Below are positions 37,076-60,089 of a stretch of 64,000 nt of DNA, in pieces. Every line of letters starts with the position of its first letter. Position 1 is the first letter of the stretch. The DNA is from Sarcocystis neurona (lineage: Eukaryota > Apicomplexa > Conoidasida > Eucoccidiorida > Sarcocystidae). Under the pieces are notes generated by a model that did no database searches, was not told the DNA's origin, and saw only the letters and a program-made list of their open reading frames with translations. The translations under genes were made by a program, and so were the position numbers. Location of the stretch: assembly GCA_000727475.1 (NCBI GenBank), contig KL647293.1, forward strand, positions 2,492,588-2,556,587, written 5' to 3'.

Positions 37076-40000
37076 CAGGGGAGTGTCGGCACTCTGCCCG
37101 TTCTTCGCATCTGTGTGTCTCAGCTCTCTGTCTGCATATGTATTAGTTCTCCTGCGTTCCTCTATACACACATATATATACTGCATATGGTAAATACATA
37201 TGTATCTTCATATATGTATATACATGTGTATGAGTGTGGAGTGGGCTGTGTAGGCGCGTCTCCAGCTAGGTGGGTCAGAGGGAGATGTGGATGCGGTCTT
37301 CTTTCTTTCTACCAAACATAACTACACAAAACTGTATGCGTGTACGCGTATCCCTCTCTGTTTTTTTTTACATCCGCAGCCCACGCAGGTACACACGCGT
37401 GCAGTCGTCTTCCTCTCCGCTTTTCGTTTTCTTCTACCTGCGTGTGGAGTTCACGCTTCCCTGTGTCTGTGTGTGTGTCTGTGTCTGTGGGACGGCACGC
37501 TTTGCGCCAGTATACGTATGTATGCCTCATATATGCACGTGTTGTATGAATGTTGGTTGTCTGTGTCTAGACAGTATTTCTCCATACGTAGGGCGAGCTG
37601 CTGCCTTTCTTAGCGGGTGTTCAAGAAGTAGAGAGTAGGGCGGGTTATTGTCTCCACGCTTGCAGACGGACTGCAGAGAGACTACTCGAGCCTCTGCCCA
37701 GACCTTCACGACAGGCGCCTGGACGCCAGGCACACACACACACGACTTCTCTTCACAGGCCCAAAATATCCGTGCACACACACTCTCCTACGTTGCTGTG
37801 CGGGTCCACGGGTTTCTGGCCCTCTGTGTGTAGTTCGTTATTAGGGATGGGCACGCGCTAAGAAACAAACGTCTTTATACGCACGAGCGCACATACGTTC
37901 GTGGACAACTTCTGTCCTAGACGCAGCTGTCCGAGCCGCCTCTATATTGCCGTCCTCTGCGTAGAGCCACTGGGCTGTCTTCCACACGCAGACCCATGTA
38001 AATTTTGCAGCGGGAATCTACTGCTTTTTCTTCATGTGAGGACAGTCAAGGTGCGGGCAACAGGGCGGCTGCAGCAGAAAGTGCTGCTGTTCTCCAGCGT
38101 CAGCGCTTGTGTCTCTAGTCCACATATATACGTCTCTGTATATATCTCTACATATACTTCTATGTACATCTCTATATACATACCTCTATGCATCCCTTTG
38201 ACTTTTGGGACGGCTCATCCGTAGCTCAAGTCGTGCCCCCCCCTTCCGCAGGACGTGGGTTCGAACCCTGCGACGCAGGTTCTCCTCAGAAAAGTCTTTT
38301 CTGCTGCTTTTCTTCCCTCTTCACTCTCTCACAAAGACAGTGGGAGTTACACGCCCATAAGGAAGAAATCCACGCCTGTGTCTACCAGTATGTGTGTGTG
38401 TGTGTACATATCTTCACGGCACCGTGTTGGAGAAGCGTGCTATGTCATGTGTAGAAATATCGCTCTCTATCTATATGTGAACTCACACGTAGACGCCTTC
38501 GCAGGTGCATATGTCACATGCACCCACGTAGGTATGTGTGTAGGTGTGTGTACAATAGAAGCCGCAATGCGTCCGCAGGATACTCTGCTGCAATCTCTTG
38601 GCGGATACGTGTCATCGCTTTTTCGAAGCGAGTGTGTGCCTTTGCGAGACACCGGCTGCCGCGTGAAGAGTAGCTGGCGCGTCCAGTCCACTCCACTTCA
38701 CTGTCAACGTTCGTGCAATACAAAAACGCGTGATTCTCCTTCTCCTCTCTCTTTCGCTCCCGCTGTCTGCGGCTCTTGGGGTGTATGTACACCTGGCAAT
38801 GGGATGTCGAAGCCGCGTTTCTGGGGGCAGTCTGTGTCGCGTTTCGCGGATGGGACCGGGGGTGACGTCCCCGTCAAGCCGTTTTTTGCACGCCTTCTCT
38901 AAGATGTGTTCATGGTCTGTCACCGGATCCACACATACGCAGGCCTCCTGCAAACAATCTGTCTTTAAACGACGTCTACATATGTATATTTACACGTATA
39001 CGTGAGAGTGTGTTTCTACGTCTTCGCGCGAGTAACCAGCAGTGTGTACACCTGGGGGTCTAGGCGTAGACGTACGAAGCACCAGGCTAGTCTGTGAATA
39101 CACATATATGCGAAAGAGGATCTATACACAGCTACGGGTGTATATATGTATACATATACATGTATGTATTCTAGATACATATATGTACTTATATATATAT
39201 ATATATACATGTGTGTATAGATCTGTACACACTAAACCAAGTGTACATGTGTGCATGTATTATAGTACGTATATGTATTATAAGGGCACACAGATATACA
39301 TGTACATATATATAGTTATATATATGTATACATACACCTATGTACATAAATGTGTATAGATATGTACCCACTTAAACAAGAGTACACGTATGTATATATT
39401 ATATATGTGTATATGTATTTCTCCGTACGAAGATTCAGGGCAGTACACCTGGAAAGTGTGGGAGGGTATGTATATACATCTTCACGATGACAGCCCGCTG
39501 TGTCCTTATGTAATCGTCGGTGGGTATCTGTTCGTGTACCAACAAACGCGTTTCAGCAAAAGTAGTAGCAATTTCTCCTATACTTCATCGGCCACGACAT
39601 ATCTATACTTACACAGATTCAGAGATACACAGGCGTTGTGGCTGCGCCCGCGTATTACACATGTGTGTGTATAAGTGTGCAGAGAGATAGACACATATAG
39701 ACAAGAGCCCCGAGGTACACGAATGTACAAAAGATAGATATACAGGCAGATAGAACCCGCATGAATAGATATGCAGGCGACTCGAACTCGGTCCCTACGA
39801 GAAACTGGGGGAAACTCCCGTTGCTACACGTCGCATGTTGGTGGGTTATATCAACCATACGAAGGGAAAGGTGTATGACACGTGTGTTTAGCCGTGTGGG
39901 TGCGAAAGCCAAGTGCTTCGCTACCTCCTCCCGAGTACAAGAGGATGCACTCCTACCTCCCGCATGGATGGGTATACTTTATCTGCACAGGTGTGTCTGT

Positions 40001-41719
40001 ACGTGTCTCGTCGCTCCAGCAGTGTGCGCAGCGCACTCGTACTCGGCAAATACATGTCTCCGCGCATAAACTTCAATCCGCGATGTTTCTTCTCCGATTT
40101 TGAAGATCGTCCTCCGCCCCTGGGTCGAGAGAGCGACAGATAGGGAGAGAGAGAGAGACGGAGAGCTTCTCAGCAGCGCGATCAACTCCTGTTTCTGCAG
40201 GGGGGGGGAATTTGACTAGCCTTTCTGCAAACATACCAGCTAGTCACGTACTCCCTCTATATGTATGTATGTGTGTATGCTTGTTGTATATGAGTACGTA
40301 TACATCTGTGTATACGCGTGTGTGAATTGGGGTCAAAGGCAAACGGTCTCGCACCACCTTCTGGGCGGGGTGTGTACATGCATTTTCGTGATAGGTGGTG
40401 GATCGCCTTTGATATCATCTCCACACATTATAAACGGTCGTATTCCTCTGTAACTCTCTCTCATTGTGAAGCGTGGTCCAGGATGCAAGGCGAAGCTGCC
40501 CCCCGTCTTTATCTTTCTCAACCTATGTATGTACAAATATTATGTATGTGCATATGTGTACTTTATGTTTACATATATATATATATATATACGTGTGCGT
40601 ATGCAGGCTGATCACGCCCGTACTTCTGAATTGTACATACTTGCCGCATGCGCGTCGTGTGTTACTGGCGTTCTCCGCTGTCCCTGTGCTCTTGCAGCGG
40701 CGGTGGGTGTGTTTTATGAGGAAGCCGTAGATGCGTGGGTGGCATGCTCCCGACACCCGGATACAGGAGAAGATGTTTACAAGTACTTCTGTGTGGCGGA
40801 TGCCCCTGGCGGATATTTAGAAGCGAGAGACAGAGCGATCGACGCGCGTCTAGAAATGGACTCTTGGCCGGCTGCTGCGGCTGCTGAAGAAGAGGAGTTG
40901 CTGCACCAACCGACGTCTGCGTCTACGTCGCAGCCGAAGCGAAAGAGAAAGCGCGACAAGCCGCGAGAAGGCAGGGGCGGGCCCACCGGAAAGGCAGCCA
41001 CTGCTGGTGTTGAAGTCAAAGCGGGCGGGCCGCAGCTCCGGCAGCAACAGCAGGAGAAAGCAACACCGGAGGCTCCTGGTGAAACTGAGGAGAAAACGGC
41101 GCCGGGAGGGTCACCAGCAGGAGCAGCAGCAGCAGCAGGAGCAAGGGCAACAGCAACAGCGGCAGGAGCAACAGTAGCGGCCGGGGCAGTGGTAGCAGCG
41201 ACCGCGGGAGGAAGAGGAACGACACCAGGAGCAGCAGCCGCCGCAGCAACAGGAGAACCCGCGGCAGCAGCGGCAACGCCGTCAGTTGGACCGGCGGGAG
41301 GGGAGGCAGGTGTTGGCGCGATGAAGCCGGAGGTGGAGGAGGCCCACGAGAAACGCGCAAGACAGCGACACGTGGAAAGTTGTTCGCGAGACGACAGAGG
41401 GGACCGGGAGAAGGTGGGGGCAGAGACAACCAGAGAGGCGACGAGCGGGCGTCAGCAGTCGGGGAGTGTCAGCGAGATGCGGCAGCGAATGGAAAGTAGC
41501 CACGGGAAACACGACGGAGAGGAGCAGCAGCAGCAGAAGAATCAGCAGCAGGAAGAAAAAGTGGCCACACGACCGCCTGCAGCAGGGGGCAAACGAAGAG
41601 AGGAAAGCAAGGGGGAGGGGGCAGCAGGTAAAGGAGGAGACGCAAGAGACGTACGACAGGAAAACGAAGAAGAAGGAGATACACGAGGAAAAGCAGGAGC
41701 AGCGCAGGGACAAGAATAA
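21847..41719 (+). CDS. ApiAP2 family DNA-binding protein with three AP2 domains
   Basis: Exons: 21847-29345, 33336-34072, 36278-36493, 40698-41719. Junctions are TGCAG|GTAGTA...CTCAG|A (phase 2), AACG|GTGAGA...CCGCAG|CG (phase 1) and TCAC|GTGAGG...CTTGCAG|CG (phase 1). The coding sum is 9474 nt, giving 3157 residues. ApiAP2 proteins are the main sequence-specific transcription factors of apicomplexans and act in the nucleus. AP2 domains lie at about residues 2455-2510, 2747-2800 and 2819-2868. The first exon is dominated by Gln- and Ala-rich runs (about 340-950), a non-repetitive heptad-like helix near 986-1040 (VEQQMLQHQKWVAHQLHQID), more Ala/Gln, and Ser-rich sequence before domain 1. Basic clusters (KRKRKRDK after domain 3; VKRRR in exon 2) are likely nuclear localisation signals. 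The start chosen is the first in-frame ATG (MVFPGDGRD), but the frame is open upstream. The C-terminal exon end is less certain, because repeat-rich sequence continues past the stop. Confidence 0.85.
22860..24700 (+). repeat. Trinucleotide (CAG/GCA) repeat block in ApiAP2 exon 1
   Basis: Imperfect CAG/GCA repeats read as Gln-rich sequence at 22860-23700, as Ala-rich at about 23810-24260 (the same DNA unit in another frame) and as Gln again at 24530-24680. Homopolymeric amino-acid repeats of this type are characteristic of Eimeria coding sequence. Confidence 0.85.
29346..33335 (+). other. ApiAP2 intron 1 (3990 nt) with TA and AGT repeats
   Basis: The donor GTAGTA follows TGCAG and the acceptor is GTGTGGGTCTCAG. 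Contents are TATATATATATA blocks at 29598-29925, a 0.9-kb AGT-triplet block at 31067-31945, and TA/ACGTAC/CACACA repeats at 32500-33290. Long serine or valine open frames over the AGT block are artefacts of a triplet that lacks stops in two frames. Confidence 0.75.
31067..31945. repeat. AGT triplet block with a 108-bp duplication
   Basis: Nearly 900 bases of imperfect AGT/GTA/TAG triplets are interrupted by CGT, GGT and ACT variants. Within it, the segment 31696-31803 (starting GGTGGTAGTACTAG, with a CGTCGTCGT block and CATTGTACT) is repeated at 31804-31914 with one extra AGT. It lies inside ApiAP2 intron 1. Confidence 0.85.
34460..35245. repeat. Diverged minisatellite, about 11 units of 55-90 bp
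   Basis: Each unit starts with GAGAGA or a close variant, continues with AAGCCAGAAAGAAGAAAGC-like sequence, then a TATATACACATATAT stretch, and often ends GTGTATC. Unit starts are near 34460, 34537, 34614, 34674, 34757, 34824, 34894, 34963, 35055, 35138 and 35190. Confidence 0.75.
35930..36235. repeat. Tandem repeat with GTGGGCACAGAACATATG core
   Basis: The core GTGGGCACAGAACATATG occurs at 35947 and 36064, with a variant (GTGGGCAGAGAATGC) at 36197, giving spacings of 117 and 133. The intervening sequence is made of ACGTA, ATATGTATG and TGTGTG steps. The last unit ends about 60 bases before AP2 exon 3. Confidence 0.7.
36284..36445 (+). other. AP2 domain 2
   Basis: The domain reads VGISFSKSGNAWLAYIKNR, then INKYFKITTYGYKMAKKKAL and EARLDLEQQ. 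The aromatic Trp of strand 2, the KYF strand 3 and the Lys-rich helix AKKKALEAR match the AP2 fold. The whole domain lies in one 216-nt exon. Confidence 0.85.
36494..40697 (+). other. ApiAP2 intron 3 (4204 nt)
   Basis: The donor is CAC|GTGAGG and the acceptor CTGTGCTCTTGCAG. It contains TA microsatellites (37035-37071, 39185-39215, 40569-40592), a dense TA/ACATGT region at 39090-39420, GTGTGTCTGTG runs (37460-37490) and two tRNA B-box-like sequences that I rejected as tRNAs. No exon-like frame was found. Confidence 0.65.
40700..40860 (+). other. AP2 domain 3, divergent
   Basis: AVGVFYEEAVDAWVACSRHP starts the domain, then DTGEDVYKYFCVADAPGG and YLEARDRAIDARLEMD. The Gly, Trp, KYF and helix ARDRAIDAR positions fit AP2. 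Compared with domain 2, the DNA-facing strands are acidic (YEEAVD, DTGED) and short of Lys/Arg, so DNA contact may be weakened or altered. Confidence 0.75.
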
Positions 41720-43040
41720 GCAGCAGCGCACACAGGCCAAAGAAAGCAGGAGCGTTTTCAGAGCCACGTGCACCTCGAGGCCGCGAAGGAGAGCTGAAAG
41801 AAGATGGAAGGAAGGAGGCGGCCGGATAAACGTGAGAAGGGCCAGCTGTGCCAGCTCAAGCAACAACACTGGCTTCGAAGCGGCAGCAGCAGCAGCTAAA
41901 GCGGCGGCGGCAGGGGGGAGAGCAGCAGCAGCTGCAGAGACCGAATCAGCAGTAGCAGCTGGACCGGCGACGCACGAGAGAGGAAAATCAAAACGGGGAG
42001 GAATGACCAAGCAGCTGCAGGAGCGCGCAGCAAGAGAAGATGTCGAGAGCGAGGGAAGGCGGCGGGATGTGAACGCAAGGACCAGCGGCATGAAACGTCG
42101 GTGGAGAAGGAGAATAGGTGGGCCACTGTACAAGATCGCTTGTAGACTCTTCTTGAGAGATATGACAGACTTGCCGTTGCTCGCGAAGGAGATAGAACAC
42201 GGCCCGCTTGATGGATGGGGAGACAGGAACGAGACGTCATCGTCACGGAGAACAAAAACATGTGTGCATACACGTAGAAAGCTAAGCCTGTGGCCGCAAC
42301 GGTGTCCACATCGGTAGCGCGCAGGAGTCTGTGCAAATTCAAAACTTCTTGGTGTTCCACTTTGACGCACAGCAGTATTTTTTGAGCAGCCTGAGAGGAC
42401 GTAACGGCTGAGTGCGACTCTATATATTTGGGGGAAGAGCGCCGTACGCCAAAGTGCACGCAGGACAGCTTCGAAAAGATGAGCAAGAGAGATGACATTC
42501 AGCAGCGTAAGACGAAAAGTGGAACAAAGAAGTGGAGATCTCTGCTGCAGTGACAACAGGAGAACAACGTGTGAGGCCCTCCAGGTGGAACTTTGAAAAA
42601 AGTCTTCCAGGTGCTACTGGTGTTACGACGTGTTCGTGCTCGTCTACCTGCTGCCGCTGTGTCGGCTGTCCGCCGCTGCTACCGCGGCGGCTGGTGCACC
42701 GAACGCGGCTGCTGCTGGTGCTGAAGGTGATGCTGCTGCAGCTGCTGAGGCTGGAAACGTCTTTACTCGTGCGACGGACGTCTCGCCGCGAGGCGAAAAC
42801 GACGGAGGGGAAGGTGCATGCGATTATTAGGGGCAGAAGGCCCGCAGGGGCAGCAGTGACTGCTAGTGTACAACTCTCTGCGGAACACCAAGGAAAGAGC
42901 ACTGCGCCGGCTGCAGCAGCAGCAGGAACACCTACTCATCTACTGGCGACTAACCGGGGACGACAGCTGTCGCTGATCTGCATTTGTTTATACGTGTATA
43001 TATTTATGTATATAGAAAGAGAATGACAGGAACAAAGAGC
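41720..43040 (+). other. ApiAP2 3' flank, purine-rich then GCA/GCT-rich
   Basis: Directly after the TAA the sequence stays purine- and GCA-rich. A plus-strand frame to 42317 includes PLYKIACRLFLRDMTDLPLL, which looks protein-like but is out of frame with exon 4. A second open patch at 42611-42830 follows a TCTTCCAG acceptor-like site and is Ala-rich, ending RATDVSPRGENDGGEGACDY then a stop. These could be 3' UTR, additional exons of the ApiAP2 gene, or remnants. Confidence 0.35.
42611..42833 (+). CDS. Candidate Ala-rich exon downstream of the ApiAP2 stop
   Basis: After AAAGTCTTCCAG an open frame continues to a TAG at 42831-42833. It reads SAAATAAAGAPNAAAAGAEG, then an Ala/Glu patch and the ending GNVFTRATDVSPRGENDGG. 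The composition matches Eimeria coding repeats. No donor was identified that links it to exon 4 of the ApiAP2 gene, so it may equally be a separate remnant. Confidence 0.2.
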
Positions 43041-46000
43041 GAGAAAGAGAAGCACAAGTATATGATGAGAGATGCACAGGTGCACGAATATATGTACGTT
43101 GTGGTATACACAGAAGGAGGAGGTGTCCGTGTTCACTGTGAAAGATATGAGTGGTCACTACGGAGAAGACGTTGTAAGCCCGGTTTGCCCGAAGCGGATT
43201 CGCCAGACGTCCACCTCGAAGACTGCGTGGAGGCACGTGTATCGCAAGTCTGGTGTATGTACATGCGGATCCGTCCCTGTACGGGTGTACAAGTGTAACG
43301 TACTTCACAGCCCATATACACATACGTATGGATACGTGTGCATCTGTGTAGGTATGTGAAATTGTAATTGACACGTTTGACAGACGATAAGGTTTCTTCG
43401 AGCCCATTCACGCAACCACGAACGGAGACGGTGCAGGTAGTAGGTCTCGAAGGGTTTTGAGTTAGAAGCGGCATAGTAGTTCACACGTGAACAACGTACG
43501 GACAGCCCTACGTATTGACTCGTGTACGTGTGAATAGTTTCAACCTACGTCTGCGTGTGTTAATTTGCCCGAACGTGTGGGTAGGGTATGCATTCAGATA
43601 TGAGTGGTTAATTTTGGCATTGGCAGGCCACACCGTCACGTAGGTGTGTACATATAGCTCTATTCGACACGTTCATATGCATATATGTGTGTTTCCGTCG
43701 CGGAGCACCGTGCGCGTGCCTGGTTGAGCATAGCTATTTTTTTAGGCCGTATCCGGATCAGCAAAGAAATTTTGAAAGCTGAAGACATCGGGGGCCTCTC
43801 TATAATTTGAGGGAGGGGCGACGGGTGAACGCGCACAGCAGACACGGGGGTGTCTGCTCAAGGTGCGAGCCTTGAAACCCTGCAGGGGTACGCACCGCAT
43901 ACACATTTTTCTATGCGCCTTTCTCTGTGTGTGTGTATTTTCCTACGCAGCAGCTTCAGCACAGCTGCGCGGAACTCACACGCGTCCACTGTTTGGACTT
44001 ACGCTGATAAGGATGCGCATCTGCACAAAAGGCACTATCTGCACATGAATACATACGTATGTACATACACAAACGTAGACAGTACGTTATACATTGGGGG
44101 TGGACTTCTACGATGAGGTGGACTGCCGTGTTACTGGTGGAGCAGTGACACTTCCGAGATTTCCATGCTTCAGGAAGCTTCTTGTATGTGAACGCACGTA
44201 CGTGAATATATCAAAGTAGGCGTCAAGACAACGTACATGTAGAGCCGCTGACGTTGGTGAATTAACGTGTGTATACTGGACCCGGCGCAACGCCAGCGCA
44301 GCGTCGTATTCATGCAGCGCGACCAGATGTGAACATCTCTGTTTTGCACTTCCCGTTTGCGGAGGTGGAGGCAGTTGTCGGCGCGTACCCAGTACATGTG
44401 CATCATTGCCCTACGGACGGCACTTTGTCGCCGTCTTTATTAATCAGACTCGTTTTGAACTCTCCATAGTTCGTGGCTAGTGGATTCACGTTACGTAGAA
44501 GCACGGAATGCTGCGTCTTCCCATGTGCAACCGTCTATGTGGACGGGTGTAATGTGTCATTACAGTCTAAGACAATAGGGAAGACTGTGCATTCGAGTGA
44601 CGGGTTTTTAAACCAGACTAATCCAAACGCGTCTCCCCTTGGAAAGTAGCAATTGTCAGAGGTTATATCCAATGGAACAAGTGGTCAGGCGGCGTAACGG
44701 TAGAATCAAGCGCACCAAGTGAAAACTACGGAATATATCGAGGCAGGTGTGGACTTGCCGCGCAAAGAAATGTAGGTTCATCTGGTACATCGTCTTGCGC
44801 TTTTTCATCCGCTCCTGTTGAAGTGGTTTTAGCATGTACTGTAGAAACATCAGACGAATCCTTCCCGGTAACATCGTAAGGGGCCTTCTTCCACTCTGCG
44901 TAGCCTTCAATACATGACACTAGCAGGTGTAAAAAACGTTCAGTGATCTATTTACGAAGGGGGCATCTGGTGAGTTTGATGGTTCTTCCGAGCGTACGGT
45001 GTACACGAACTGGTAAGCCGCACGTCTACTGGATCCTGAGACGCGATTCAACACCCACGCTCGACTCCCCTTTTCGAACAATGCAGATAGTCACTAATTT
45101 GCCTTAATGCTGGGACGTGCTTTTAGCGATCCGCCGGTGCAGCTCGTAACAGCAAGCAGTATTCGGCAAACTTCTGCGTCTACCGGTGGTATCAAGTCAT
45201 TATTGAGACATGCGTTTAGCGGTGCACCAGCGCAGCTCGGAATAGCGAGTCGTATTCGGCAAACTTTTGTGTCTACCGGTGGTGTCAAGTCACTGTTCAG
45301 ACATCGGGAGATAAACGTGTATACCACCAAGTAGAGATGACTGCACGCGTTAGCTCAGCAGGAGCAAATGACGCCTTAGTTGTTTTCTTTTCTTTATGAC
45401 CAACGGGCACATGTTTTGCGCTACGGGGCATCTTAACTTCTGTAAAAAAAGGCTGCCGTCCGCGTCAGCTGTGGTTCTATACGATGTCTACACGCAGGTG
45501 GATCTATGAATCCAACTGCGGCCTACACCGTCCAGGGTGTGCGACTCACAGTGCTCTAGATCCGTGATGCTCACCTTTTCTTTAGAGTGCCACACGCATG
45601 CAGGAAGAATGCAGAAGGACAGTCCGTTCTGCGTGTTCTTTCGCCTTGCGTCGTCGGTGGAGACTTGCAGTTGTCCTATCAAAACGTGTCTGGCTTCGTG
45701 CGGCCTACGAGCACCTTACGCGTAGCCGTGCTTTGTAAGCGAGATATGGTGTACGGAGGGCAGCGCAGGTAGACCTGTGTCGCGGGGAAGCTAGGGCAGA
45801 GCGGCACAGTCTTCACTGACCCATTAACATTTGCAGGCCCAGCGCAGAGTGGTCACTAACACGCTTCAATGTAGGACGGCAATGACTACGTCAGAGCATG
45901 TTCAGAATGAGCGCGTGACAGTTTAACAGAGCACTGTGCAGCGTGAAGCGTCTACGCGGTGGTGGTAACTCCGTCGGACCGCTAATCAGAAACGCGGTGG

Positions 46001-47959
46001 TCTCCGAAAAGTTAAACGAGAGGCCTCTGTACTCTACGCCCTCGTGAACTGCAGGTGGGTTACCAGGCGGCAGTGGTTTCTGCTAAGAAGCTCGACCCAG
46101 TCTGTGACCACTTTTCAACAGAGCCAGTCGAAAGTCATAGGGGGTTGGGAACGTTAGCCCTCAAAATGCTGCAGAGGTTTTGGGCATGGTTTAGTGTAAC
46201 GGGGACAAAGCCGGACACTGATACGCCAGACACGCATTATCCGTACATTCACGCTGTAGAATTGTTTTAGTCTCCGTTACGCCAAGTGTAGCTATAAGCG
46301 TAGCTACACAGCTGCATCGGGCAGCTCATGATGCTTCGCCTGACACATAGTTTGATCTCATTTTTGAGAGACAACTTCCCTAGTTACCTCGCTAGGAGCC
46401 CGAGGGGACGTCCCAGCATGAACTCATTTTTCTACACTACATCCCTTCTGGTAGCCGGCTTCGGGTTCCACATTACGACGTACGATAGTACGCGTTTCCG
46501 CAAGCACCCGTGTCAGACGATAGTAAGCTTTCTAACATTTCAGTTTTAGTTGTCGCTCTAGAAATAAGTCAGGGTAAACCTAGCAAAGTTGTGGAAGCCG
46601 CAACGAAGGCGCTTACAGTCTACTTCAAAAAATGGGGACGGGGCCGGTAGCCAGCGTAGTTGAACTAAGATTTGAGCAGCGGGGAGAAAACTCTATTCGC
46701 CAATCCAATGCTCCCCCTCGCGTCGCTCAGGCGGAGGCTGTTGACGAAGAGTTCTAAAGTCTGGGAGCCGAGTCGGTTCCCAAATGGCTTTATTCTCATG
46801 GTTAGTGAATCACTTCAAATTAGGCTCAGGGGCCTAACAAAGCATGAAGCAACGCGGTGGCGTAGAGCAGCTTTTTAATCTTTCGTGAGTGAGCGAACTC
46901 CCAAGGCAGGAACTTCCCCGGAGGCACACCGCCCATTGCGTCAAAAACTTGTGTGAGTGTACACAGAGTGTAGTGTCAAAACCCAGCAAAACTGTGACGC
47001 CACAACTTCTCCGCAAGGAACCTTATTTTACACAGCAGAGCGGCACCGGTGTACACCGAAGTCTTTAATCGCTAGGACGATGGATGAAGAAGGCGTTTGC
47101 AAGCGTTCTTGTGAAGCGTGCCTCCCGGTGTGCAGCTGCGCAGTCTGTTGAAGGCAAGACGAGTTATTCTATAAAAAGCAGGCTAAGTGGCGATTCTAGG
47201 GCAAAAAGGCGGTGCCAGTCAGTGCCGCATATGACTACACCGGCAAACGGACGAACTAGATGCATGTTTTTGGGATGCCGGTCAAAAAACTCTGGTTTGC
47301 GTTGACAGTGGAGAGCACTTCTCCCTGCCACGCAAGCTGCTATCTTTCGGCTGTTCGACCGCCTTCGTGAGGGCTTACGACCTGGCCGTCTAACGACTGA
47401 GCAGGTGTATCCACCGCCGTTCTGTTGTTTGACTCGCGGCCTGACAGCCACAGCTGAGGAAGAAGAAGAATCTCATCTGTTTCTTCTGATCTCACGCGTT
47501 CTCTTGAGTTTTTCTTTGGTCCTGCGTGAGCTCTGCCCAGCGTTCCGCAGTACCCCCGCCTGCGAAGAGCTCTGGCCTCCCTTCTAATATGAAGCGGTGT
47601 GCGCGCAGCCAGTGGCACGCATTACACACGTCCGTATATATGTGTACGTCTTTTTCTCAACGGATGAATATACGCTGTTGATAGACGTCAATTCGCCTGC
47701 CTATGCGTGACTGCCTATGAAAGAATGCTCTCAATTGTGCGGAGCCAAAATCATTGACGCATCACTTTTTGTCGTCGGTCGTTGACGAAGGAAACTTGGC
47801 ACTTAACGTATGTTCGGCTACGTATCTGTTTAGGTCCTACATATCCTCAGTGTGTACGAGTTTTCGCAGCAACTGCACAACTGCCATTGCACATGCGTAG
47901 GTACGCGTACTACGGTGTAGTCTTATATTGTGCGTATCCGAACACCGACGCTGATCACC
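43041..47959. other. Largely repeat-poor intergenic stretch, no supported gene
   Basis: The composition is balanced, trinucleotide repeats are essentially absent, and TA tracts are short and confined to the left part (43.0-43.7 kb). Short open frames occur on both strands (for example 44726-44920 minus, 46328-46549 plus, 47340-47618 minus). None forms an exon chain or matches a family I recognise. A two-copy 93-bp tandem duplication lies at 45122-45307. The right end contains the 5' flank of the PAPS synthase gene. Confidence 0.45.
45122..45307. repeat. Two-copy 93-bp tandem duplication
   Basis: Copy 1 (45122-45214) and copy 2 (45215-45307) both run TTTAGCG...CAGCTCG...ATTCGGCAAACTT and CTACCGGTGGT...CAAGTCA. 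The period is exactly 31 codons. An open frame passes through both copies on either strand. Confidence 0.85.

Positions 47960-60089
<12,130 letters not shown>

Noticed and set aside
38208..38290. tRNA-like sequence with a perfect B-box (GGGTTCGAACCC) and an A-box-like TAGCTCAAG
   Set aside because: The T-arm pairs, but no acceptor or anticodon stem can be formed with the upstream bases, so it is not a tRNA gene.
39768..39840. Minus-strand B-box GAGTTCGAGTC with an upstream TAGCAACGGGAG resembling an A-box
   Set aside because: The T-stem has two or more mismatches and no acceptor stem closes.
41282..42556. 424-codon minus-strand frame opposite the ApiAP2 last exon
   Set aside because: It is Leu/Ser-rich antisense of purine- and GCA-rich sequence. 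The plus strand carries a recognisable AP2 domain with correct splice phase.
46900..46945. CACACCGCCCATTGCG resembling the conserved 3' end of small-subunit rRNA
   Set aside because: Only a dozen bases match and no flanking rRNA structure is present. It is too short to support an rRNA or mitochondrial insertion.
43850..47600. Possible degenerate retrotransposon suggested by scattered mixed-composition frames
   Set aside because: No reverse transcriptase, integrase or protease motif and no long terminal repeats could be seen.
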